A DNA stretch of 64,000 bases, taken from positions 447,125 to 511,124 of the forward strand of contig NZ_JACRTA010000003.1 in NCBI RefSeq assembly GCF_014385065.1. The letters are read 5' to 3'. The translations under genes were made by a program, and so were the position numbers. Positions 46,447 through 53,529 of this stretch are shown in pieces. A model generated the notes under the pieces. That model had not been told where the DNA came from, did not search any database, and was given only the letters and a program-made list of their open reading frames with translations. Source of the DNA: Lentihominibacter hominis (GTDB taxonomy: Bacteria; Bacillota; Clostridia; Peptostreptococcales; Anaerovoracaceae). Within the stretch, counting starts at the first letter, position 1. Each line of letters begins with the position of its first letter.

Positions 46447-47641
46447 ATCCGTAATATGTACCATTAACCTCTGCCTCTATCGTTATTCCCACTGAATGTT
46501 CATTTATTAAAAAATCTCCATCATATATCATTCTTGTATTGATCTGTATAAGATCAAGTATCCTGCTTATTTTTACATTCTCGTCTTTAAAAAACAACAA
46601 TATCTGAAGATACTGATTATAGTCATAACCCTTATTGGCATCTGGCTTTATAGTTCCCCCTGTCAATCCTTCTACAGCATTATCCAGATTTATGGCCCAT
46701 ATAGTCTTATCTTTATTCACAGGGACTTTATATCCTTGCCAAAGCAATTCTACATCATTATCAGATTCAGCATATGCCCATGTCGCTGCAAGAGCTGCCT
46801 GTGTAGCCGGTGCTGCTGCCCCCGGAGTCATCACTTCAGCCAAAGCAAAAGTTTCTGCTCTTTTTTCCGGATCGCTGTATATATGGGCCAAATTCAAAGG
46901 AAACCGCATTGCTTTTAAAGCCATATCAACACATTTCTCATTTTTTCCATCGGAAAGTTCTCCTCCTAATATATATTCCGCTTCATTTCGGAAAAAATGC
47001 TGATGGCTTATAGTTTTATTTTTATTATTAAAATGTTTAAGAATATACTGATTTATCATATATGTATCTGTCCCTTTTTTAAAAACATTCTTTATTTCTT
47101 TTATATTATCTGCTGCCGACTCCGCTGTTGAAGTCAAACTTTTATCGGGAATTGCCGCAGAAGGAAGCGACACAGCAGTAGGACCATGTTTCAAAATTCT
47201 GTTTTCTGATATTTCATCACTTCTTTCCTTTTCTGTATCGCTCCTTCGTACATCGGACCTGCCTTCAGCACTCGCCAACTCCATATATTCCAAAATCTGA
47301 TCTTTTATCAGATCAATATTGGCCGCAGAAAATCTGCTTCCCGAAACATTTATACTCTCAACTTTCACAGCTCTCATATCATTTATCGAATATTTTACAT
47401 ATTCCATCAGTTTTTCTTCCATTTGTCTGTCATTTCCCTTAAGGAAAAATAAGCCATACTCGTCCTGAATATGATAATTATATTCAGACATAACTGAATC
47501 GCCTGCCAAGCTCATTATTCCATCTGTACGGCTTTTCACACATTCTTCTCTGATTCCATATATGAGGGATAATGTTATAGATATCAGAGCAGCCAATATC
47601 ACCATAAGGAATACCGCACTGCTTCCCCTTTTACTATTCAT
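46430..47641 (-). CDS. DUF5702 family membrane protein of the Tad-like locus
   Basis: The 403-aa protein has an N-terminal hydrophobic anchor (SSAVFLMVILAALISITLSLIY), then MSEYNYHIQDEYGLFFLKG, a pattern I associate with DUF5702 in clostridial Tad-like loci, and a long extracytoplasmic region. It resembles TadG in size and position, which may anchor pilus parts. Start and end overlap its neighbours by 8 and 17 bp, indicating a tight operon. Confidence 0.8.
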   Translation of the reverse strand: MNSKRGSSAVFLMVILAALISITLSLIYGIREECVKSRTDGIMSLAGDSVMSEYNYHIQDEYGLFFLKGNDRQMEEKLMEYVKYSINDMRAVKVESINVSGSRFSAANIDLIKDQILEYMELASAEGRSDVRRSDTEKERSDEISENRILKHGPTAVSLPSAAIPDKSLTSTAESAADNIKEIKNVFKKGTDTYMINQYILKHFNNKNKTISHQHFFRNEAEYILGGELSDGKNEKCVDMALKAMRFPLNLAHIYSDPEKRAETFALAEVMTPGAAAPATQAALAATWAYAESDNDVELLWQGYKVPVNKDKTIWAINLDNAVEGLTGGTIKPDANKGYDYNQYLQILLFFKDENVKISRILDLIQINTRMIYDGDFLINEHSVGITIEAEVNGTYYGYEKKY

Positions 47642-48041
47642 TCCTCATATCCTCCATAAGTCTGTGATATCTCACATAGGCAGGCCCGTCAGTGCCTGTG
47701 CATTTTCCCGTGACAAGAAACACGCCTTTCTTTTCCAGAATTCCTTTGTATTTCATTATAAGATATTTTTTCCCATTCACCTCGCATCCTGTGAGCTTCT
47801 TATCCGTATATATTTCTATTTCATCATTAAAATCATTTTCATCCTCTCCAAAATATACAGTTCTGCCTGTGGCTGCTCCGGCTTCACTCCTTATAGCTAT
47901 ATGAAGCCTGCATTGATCTGTAATCTGACTGTAAAAAAACATAATTATTAAAACCACAGTTATGACAGCAAATATAATCATCGGAAGCACTATTGATGCC
48001 TCCATTATATAACTTCCCCTCTTACTGTTTTCTATTTTCAA
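47634..48041 (-). CDS. TadE-like pseudopilin
   Basis: The 135-aa protein has the TadE N-terminus: NSKRGSYIMEASIVLPMIIFAVITVVLI, with the conserved Glu after a short basic leader, and a ~90-residue outer domain with two cysteines. The only start before the hydrophobic core is TTG at 48041, whose TTGA overlaps the stop of the Flp-like gene. TadE minor pilins join the inner membrane part of Tad systems. Confidence 0.8.
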   Translation of the reverse strand: MKIENSKRGSYIMEASIVLPMIIFAVITVVLIIMFFYSQITDQCRLHIAIRSEAGAATGRTVYFGEDENDFNDEIEIYTDKKLTGCEVNGKKYLIMKYKGILEKKGVFLVTGKCTGTDGPAYVRYHRLMEDMRNE

Positions 48042-48196
48042 TTAAAATCACTTAATCCCTCAAATGTCTTATTTACAAAATCAGTTATTTCTGTTTTGAA
48101 TATAAGTCCGAGTGCTACTGCCAATGCAACCAGGATGGCTACCTGCACAAGTTCCATTCCTTTTTTGCTTTTAAATTTTATAATACTGAATTTCAC
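48038..48196 (-). CDS. Flp-like type IVb prepilin, 52 aa
   Basis: Read from GTG at 48196 (GGAGG eight bases upstream), the frame gives a basic leader KFSIIKFKSKKG, then MELVQVAILVALAVALGLIF, then TEITDFVNKTFEGLSDFN and a stop. This is a class III prepilin: G-M/E at the cleavage point, Glu at position 2 of the mature form, and one hydrophobic helix. The cleavage site is KKG|MELVQ. It is the probable major pilin of this locus. It lies between tadC and tadE with a 4-bp stop/start overlap. It is easily missed because it is short and starts with GTG. Confidence 0.85.
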   Translation of the reverse strand: MKFSIIKFKSKKGMELVQVAILVALAVALGLIFKTEITDFVNKTFEGLSDFN

Positions 48197-48250
48197 GATT
48201 TTTCCTCCATTCTCAGTTCTGTTTTTGTATCTTTTCCCGTCTCAAAATAA

Positions 48251-49270
48251 TCAAAGTTCCAGTAAAGCAGGCGCAATTGTTATAACTATCAGTACCATCA
48301 GAAATATCATAAGGGGTAAAGTAAGCTTCGTTTCCGCAAGACGACCTCTTTCTTCGCAGGCTTTCTTACGGCTCAACCATAACAACTCACTCTCTGCATG
48401 AAGTTTATCAGTAAGCTGCACCCCTTTTCTGACATTATCATTTATTATATTGGATACTCTCATGAGCTCCCTTACCCCACACTCCTTAGCCATCGTTTTT
48501 AATTCACTGTGCATCGAACCATTGGCAGTTTTACACGACGTATATATCTCCCTAAGCCTTCTGTAAAAATAATCTCCTTCATTTTCCGAGTCAAAACTTT
48601 CCTCTATTGATTTCTCAAAAGCACTTGTGAGAACAAGCCCTGCGTTAAGCAACAGAACAAGTCTGTTTACGAATTCAGGAAGCTGCCTTATAACTGATTC
48701 ACCATCCTTCTTTTTCTGCTTCTCTATCATAGCAAATCTGTTTTTATAGATAAAAAAGGCAATCATAATTATAAGAATTGTTATCGGAACAGCATTAGAC
48801 GACATGTTATCTTGAATTTCCCATGAAATTCTCTGCCCTGTATCGAGGGTATCCGGAAGTTTTACCTTACTTTCTGTTCTGTCACTGTTCAAATGCAAAA
48901 CTGTATTTCTAAGCCCGGATTCGATTTGTTCACGTTCAGTGCTCTCAAAGCTTTCATCATGTTCTTTTTTCTCCGCTTTGCTTTTATCGTCGTAAGATTT
49001 TATAGTGACACCCATCTTTTTTTCCAATGTATCTTTTTTTCCAACTACTTTCACCTTGAACATCAGCTGTTTTGAATTCTGCCCCTCCATGGGGCGTGTA
49101 ACATATAACTGTCCGCCCGATTCCATCACTTGTATATCTTTTTCGGAAAATGATATAATCAAATCTATAATCAGCAGGATGATTCCTGCAATCACTACTG
49201 CTGTAATCTGCTTTCTTGCATTTTCAGCGGCTGCCTCTTTAGTAATCCCACTGCCTTTATTACTCCCCAT
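48251..49270 (-). CDS. TadC-like type II/IV secretion platform protein
   Basis: The 339-aa protein has an N-terminal membrane helix (~25-42), an unusual outer region (~50-165), a second helix (~170-187) and a T2SSF domain (RQLPEFVNRLVLLLNAGLVL, AECGVRELMRVSNIINDNVRKG) ending in a membrane segment. It is the second platform protein of the Tad pair. It lies 13 bp after the TadB-like gene. The outer region is larger than I would expect for TadC. Confidence 0.82.
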   Translation of the reverse strand: MGSNKGSGITKEAAAENARKQITAVVIAGIILLIIDLIISFSEKDIQVMESGGQLYVTRPMEGQNSKQLMFKVKVVGKKDTLEKKMGVTIKSYDDKSKAEKKEHDESFESTEREQIESGLRNTVLHLNSDRTESKVKLPDTLDTGQRISWEIQDNMSSNAVPITILIIMIAFFIYKNRFAMIEKQKKKDGESVIRQLPEFVNRLVLLLNAGLVLTSAFEKSIEESFDSENEGDYFYRRLREIYTSCKTANGSMHSELKTMAKECGVRELMRVSNIINDNVRKGVQLTDKLHAESELLWLSRKKACEERGRLAETKLTLPLMIFLMVLIVITIAPALLEL

Positions 49271-49283
49271 AATTGTTGCCCTC

Positions 49284-50030
49284 TCAAACCCGTATTTCTG
49301 AAATTTTCTCCATCAGACATATTCCATAAAATGTAGCTGCCAATGCTGCCGTCATCAATATTCTTCCTGTTAATGTGATATACAAGGGTTCAATATACGA
49401 ATAGGAAAAAATATTCAACATCAGCAACATCAGCAGCGGCATTACAGATATTATCCTGCCCTCGACTTTCTTCTGAGAAGTTATGGTTTTTATCTCCCTG
49501 TCTATGTTCATCTTATCTGTCAATATCTCCGTCGTATGTCCTATTATCTTTTCTAAATTCCCTCCCATATTCCTGCAGATGATATATACCTGCACGAAAT
49601 TATTTATATCTTCGCTTCTGCTCCTTGAAGCGAAATCTTTCAGTAATGCTTTATCGCTCTCTTTGTTTTCTGTCATACTTATTTTCATACGCCTCAGTTC
49701 CTTCATAATTGGCTCATCCTTTTCATACATAGATGAAAGATCTTCTTCCGCTTCTATCAAAGCGTCTTCCATCTGACGGCCGGCTGCCACAGAGGCGGAT
49801 AATGAATACAGCATGTCCTTAAACTGTATATTCAACACAGCTAATCTCCTGGCTGCCATACGTTTTCTGAAATATGGAACAGCCTTATGTACCAATACCC
49901 CCGATACAAGAGACAATATCATGCTGTGGTAAAAAAGATAAACGACAACAAATATGCATACATACCCTACCAAATAAAAAAGTAACCTTTCTTTAACCGA
50001 CAATTCATATACAGAGTAATCACGTACCAT
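49284..50030 (-). CDS. TadB-like type II/IV secretion platform protein
   Basis: The 248-aa protein has two membrane helices near 14-44, a T2SSF domain (FKDMLYSLSASVAAGRQMEDAL, FVQVYIICRNMGGNLEKII) and two C-terminal helices. T2SSF proteins form the inner-membrane core turned by the ATPase. It sits 9 bp after tadA. Start codon is near GGGGG. Confidence 0.85.
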   Translation of the reverse strand: MVRDYSVYELSVKERLLFYLVGYVCIFVVVYLFYHSMILSLVSGVLVHKAVPYFRKRMAARRLAVLNIQFKDMLYSLSASVAAGRQMEDALIEAEEDLSSMYEKDEPIMKELRRMKISMTENKESDKALLKDFASRSRSEDINNFVQVYIICRNMGGNLEKIIGHTTEILTDKMNIDREIKTITSQKKVEGRIISVMPLLMLLMLNIFSYSYIEPLYITLTGRILMTAALAATFYGICLMEKISEIRV

Positions 50031-50039
50031 GCCATCCCC

Positions 50040-51278
50040 CTAAAAATCATCTTCGTTATATCCTGCCAGATACAATTTTTCACAATGCAAAAGCTTACTG
50101 TCTGCCAGTCTTCTACCTCTTTTAAAAAGGGAATTGACTTTTATTTTCCCATCTTTCAAACCTTCAAGCTCCGCAATCTCAAGAACTCTTCTGCTTCCAT
50201 CCTTCATTCTGCTCATATGTACCATTACATCTATCCCTTCAGTTATCTGACTCCTTATAGCTTCAACAGGAAAATCTGCAGCTTGAAGAAACATTGCCTC
50301 AAGCCTTTTAAGCATACCTTCTATGCTATTCGCATGGCCTGTGCTTAAGCTTCCGTCATGACCTGTATTGAGAGCCTGTATCATATCCATCACCTCCTTT
50401 CCTCTTACTTCTCCTATGACAATGCGATCAGGCCTTATTCTCAGACTTGCTTTTACAAGGTGTGACATATCAACTTCTCCTTTTCCCTGAACATTGGCGC
50501 TCCTGCATTCCAGCCGGACTATATTCTCTACCTGTTCTATCTGAAGTTCTGCGGAATCTTCTATTACCACCACCCTTTCATGAATAGGAATAAACTGTGA
50601 CAACACATTTAACATAGTCGTCTTTCCTGATGAAGTTCCTCCACATATAAAACAATTGTATCCTGAAATAACCAGCGCCTTCAAAAAATTCGCTTCATCT
50701 TTTGTTATTGTTCCGCTTTTTATCATATCTTCCATTTTCATTACATTTTCAGGAAATTTTCTTATAGTAAGAATAGGGCCATTTAAAGCAATATTTTTAT
50801 ATATGGCATTTACTCTGGAGCCATCCGAAAGTCTGGCGTCAACGATAGGATTCAGCTCATTTATTTCCCTATGTACTCTTGAAGCTATGCGCCTTATCAG
50901 CTCCTCCAAATCCTCAGTACTGTCAAAAGTAAGTTTTACTCGTTCGGGAATGCCATTCCTTTCTATGAAGATATGATCTTTTCCATTTACCATTATCTCT
51001 GATATTGATTTATCTTCCACATATGGCTGTAATATGTCCATCTCTCTTCTGAGAGAAAGAAAAAGACGTTCTATCAGCATTCTGTTTTCTCTATGGCTAC
51101 AGCTCTGGGCTTTTTCCAGAGAAAAAACAAATATCTCTATTTTCTCAAGAGCCTCTTCATCGCTTAAGTTTCCTTCCGAATCTGTTATCATCAGTCTCAC
51201 TTCAGATAAATATTTTTTTATATCCTCAGGCTGATAAAAACCTTTTTGTTCTTTTTCATGTTTTTCCATAATTAACAT
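50040..51278 (-). CDS. TadA/CpaF-type secretion ATPase
   Basis: The ~412-aa protein has IVDARLSDGSRVNAIYKNIAL, Walker A CGGTSSGKTTMLNVLS, an Asp box VVIEDSAELQIEQVENIV and Walker B IVIGEVRGKEVMDMIQALNTGHDGS with LSTGHANS, the CpaF/VirB11 signature. It powers pilus assembly at the membrane. Start 51278 follows AAAGG; another ATG three codons on is possible. First gene of the Tad-like operon, downstream of a promoter flanked by 0A boxes. Confidence 0.93.
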   Translation of the reverse strand: MLIMEKHEKEQKGFYQPEDIKKYLSEVRLMITDSEGNLSDEEALEKIEIFVFSLEKAQSCSHRENRMLIERLFLSLRREMDILQPYVEDKSISEIMVNGKDHIFIERNGIPERVKLTFDSTEDLEELIRRIASRVHREINELNPIVDARLSDGSRVNAIYKNIALNGPILTIRKFPENVMKMEDMIKSGTITKDEANFLKALVISGYNCFICGGTSSGKTTMLNVLSQFIPIHERVVVIEDSAELQIEQVENIVRLECRSANVQGKGEVDMSHLVKASLRIRPDRIVIGEVRGKEVMDMIQALNTGHDGSLSTGHANSIEGMLKRLEAMFLQAADFPVEAIRSQITEGIDVMVHMSRMKDGSRRVLEIAELEGLKDGKIKVNSLFKRGRRLADSKLLHCEKLYLAGYNEDDF

Positions 51279-51296
51279 TTTTTTCCTTTCAATGAT

Positions 51297-51325
51297 ATGA
51301 TACATCATTTGTAAATTTTTTACAA
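51297..51325 (-). promoter_or_regulatory. Probable promoter of the Tad-like operon
   Basis: On the minus strand TTGTAA (51325-51320) and TATCAT (51302-51297) are 17 bp apart, just ahead of the tadA start at 51278. Moderate match to sigma-A consensus. Confidence 0.55.
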
Positions 51326-51334
51326 TTAATTCTG

Positions 51335-51351
51335 TTCGACAAATTTCGACA
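51335..51351. promoter_or_regulatory. Two tandem Spo0A boxes
   Basis: TTCGACA occurs at 51335-51341 and 51345-51351, spaced 10 bp start to start. TTCGACA is the exact consensus 0A box, and 10-bp tandem repeats are the arrangement bound by Spo0A dimers. They end 10 bp upstream of the tadA -35, a position suited to activation, and 41 bp upstream of the -35 of the divergent lipoprotein gene. Confidence 0.75.
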
Positions 51352-51391
51352 TATATGCATTAAAGAGCTTTTTTCATTCGCAATCTTTTTA

Positions 51392-51445
51392 TTTACACTA
51401 TAAATTTTATTATATATATTGAATTTTTATAATATTCAATATATA
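51392..51445 (+). promoter_or_regulatory. Promoter and 12-bp palindrome of the C39-like lipoprotein gene
   Basis: TTTACA (51392-51397) and TATATT (51415-51420) are 17 bp apart. A perfect inverted repeat, TATATATTGAAT (51413-51424) and ATTCAATATATA (51434-51445) with a 9-base loop, covers the -10 and expected start site. It looks like an operator or leader hairpin. The AT-rich content makes chance repeats more likely than usual. Confidence 0.55.
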
Positions 51446-51487
51446 ATGAATTTTACAACTAAGAGAATGAAGGAGGGTATAGAAAAA

Positions 51488-53488
51488 ATGAAAAAATTAA
51501 CAGCAATTATAGTTTCTCTTTCAATGGTATTGATGTTCGGTCTTTACGGTTGCGGCAGCAGCAACAAAGCTGAAGCCGACAAGACTGCTCCCGAACATTT
51601 CATACTGACAGGCGAATACAGCGATAATCTCATAAATTTTACAGAGATAAGTGATGACGCCGAAGTAGTCATGTGGGATGCAGAAAGCGAAAAATTCAAA
51701 GAAAGCGAACTATCTGAAGAAACTATAGTAGGCAATTTCACCAAACTTTCAGAGAAAGATGAAAATGGCGTTGCCGGAAAAGTCGAAATTGTTCCTTATG
51801 AGGACAAAGCAGATTTCTGGGATGAAGATGCCGCATGGATTGAAGGTGCTGGCATAGATTCCGATCCTGCCGTTGATGATGAAACGGGCGAAAAGGTTTT
51901 TTCGGCAGAATACAGAATCCCTATGGGTGAACGTATCCTTTCCGGATTCAAACTTGGAGATTACAGCGGTACGACAGATTTTGCCAATGTTAACAAAATA
52001 AACTACTGGTCCGACAATGACTATTATCATGCGACTTCAAATGATACCCTCACAATGCTTACAGGTTATAAAACTTATCTGCAAACTACCAGCTGGACAT
52101 GCGGATTATCTTCTATCGCCAGTGTCCTCGAATGGTATGGCGTGAGAGATGGTCTTAATGATCTGGATCTGGCCGCCCTTAGAGGCGCTAAAGACGGAGA
52201 TCAGTTTGCTCGCGGAACAGACCTTGATGAAATGGTCAATGTCTTCCATAAACTGACTGATCTCGGAATAACAGGAGAATGGGATATCATTACTTCCGAT
52301 GACAAAGACGGAGCCGAGCTTCTTTATGACCCTGAATGGATACAGAACCAATTAAAGGAGGGGCATCCTATCATAGTTGGTTGGAATTCATATGGCGCTC
52401 ATTATCAGACGATCATCGGATACGATAATATGGGAACGGAAGATACTCTTGATGATGTTCTCATCATCATGGATCCATATGACACTACAGATCAAGATAA
52501 CGACGGCTATACCATCGAATCTTACGAAAGACTTTCCAGTGGCTTATTCACTATGGATTCAGAAGTTTCCGGAACTAAATTTATAACAGCAGCACCTGCT
52601 GAAGGCTGGAAATATGAACAGACTATAGGTGACGGTATAAATACTGATTACGATAATGCCGGCGTATTCACAGATGATAATAAAATGTCTTATGGAAAGA
52701 CTGCTGAAGATATCAAAAAATACTATCCGGATACAGAATATCTGGGAGATAACGGCTTGGCAGGCGCAGCTACAGGAGGCTATGAACGTTCAGGCGATCA
52801 TAACTATTCGCCATATTACAAATTCTTCGATTTTTATAATATGGAAAGCAACGATACATTGAAAATACTTACTCATTTCAAAACACTCCAGCAATCTACC
52901 GAATGGACTTGCGGAGCCACCTCTGCAGCTATGGTGATGAATTGGTTTAATATGTCCGAAGGAGAAACAGATGTAAGTCTGGCGAAACATCGGCAGGATG
53001 GAGATACAGGAGCCACTTATCTGAGCGGAATGGAGGAAATATTCACCTACATGAACGAAGAACATGATCAAGACTGGATCTGGTTTACAAACAAGGATCT
53101 TGATGATCCTGAAGGAGAAGAGTCCTACATAGGAGATTACTGTCTGCAGGCCGGCACTACAGAAGACTGGTATGGGCTGATCCCTTATCTTCTGGAAAAC
53201 GATATCCCTATAATGATAGGATGGGATGAATGGGGCGGACACTGGCAGGTTATTGTAGGGTATGACGACATGGGTACCCCTGACGCAACACAGGATGACG
53301 TCCTTATCCTTGCAGATGCATACGACACTACAGACCATAACCAAGACGGTTACGTTATCGAAAGTTTCGAACGCCTGGTCTATGGATGGTATTCAAGCTA
53401 TGATGAGGATAACATGCACAATGAATTCATAGTAGCATTTCCTAAATCACAACATGAAGATGTTGTAAAAGCTCTTGATCTGAATTAA
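51488..53488 (+). CDS. Lipoprotein with two tandem papain-like (C39-like) domains
   Basis: The 666-aa protein has a lipoprotein signal peptide with lipobox LYGC (C22) and an acidic linker. Two homologous domains follow. Domain 1 has SWTCGLSS (C205), GAHYQTIIGYD (H305) and DPYDTTD; domain 2 has EWTCGATSAAM (C475), GGHWQVIVGYD (H585) and DAYDTTD. Both Cys-His-Asp sets are kept, as expected for active papain-like peptidases. Each has D(N/H)QDGY, a possible Ca2+ loop. It is anchored outside the membrane; substrate unknown. Start 51488 follows GGAGGG; the upstream frame is leader. Confidence 0.88.
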   Translation: MKKLTAIIVSLSMVLMFGLYGCGSSNKAEADKTAPEHFILTGEYSDNLINFTEISDDAEVVMWDAESEKFKESELSEETIVGNFTKLSEKDENGVAGKVEIVPYEDKADFWDEDAAWIEGAGIDSDPAVDDETGEKVFSAEYRIPMGERILSGFKLGDYSGTTDFANVNKINYWSDNDYYHATSNDTLTMLTGYKTYLQTTSWTCGLSSIASVLEWYGVRDGLNDLDLAALRGAKDGDQFARGTDLDEMVNVFHKLTDLGITGEWDIITSDDKDGAELLYDPEWIQNQLKEGHPIIVGWNSYGAHYQTIIGYDNMGTEDTLDDVLIIMDPYDTTDQDNDGYTIESYERLSSGLFTMDSEVSGTKFITAAPAEGWKYEQTIGDGINTDYDNAGVFTDDNKMSYGKTAEDIKKYYPDTEYLGDNGLAGAATGGYERSGDHNYSPYYKFFDFYNMESNDTLKILTHFKTLQQSTEWTCGATSAAMVMNWFNMSEGETDVSLAKHRQDGDTGATYLSGMEEIFTYMNEEHDQDWIWFTNKDLDDPEGEESYIGDYCLQAGTTEDWYGLIPYLLENDIPIMIGWDEWGGHWQVIVGYDDMGTPDATQDDVLILADAYDTTDHNQDGYVIESFERLVYGWYSSYDEDNMHNEFIVAFPKSQHEDVVKALDLN

Positions 53489-53494
53489 TCATAT

Positions 53495-53528
53495 AAAAGA
53501 CGGTTTCCATTATACGAAACCGTCTTTT
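53495..53528. terminator. Bidirectional terminator
   Basis: AAAAGACGGTTTC (53495-53507) and GAAACCGTCTTTT (53516-53528) form a perfect 13-bp stem with T-runs at both ends, between the convergent lipoprotein and GTPase genes. Confidence 0.93.
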
Positions 53529-53529
53529 T

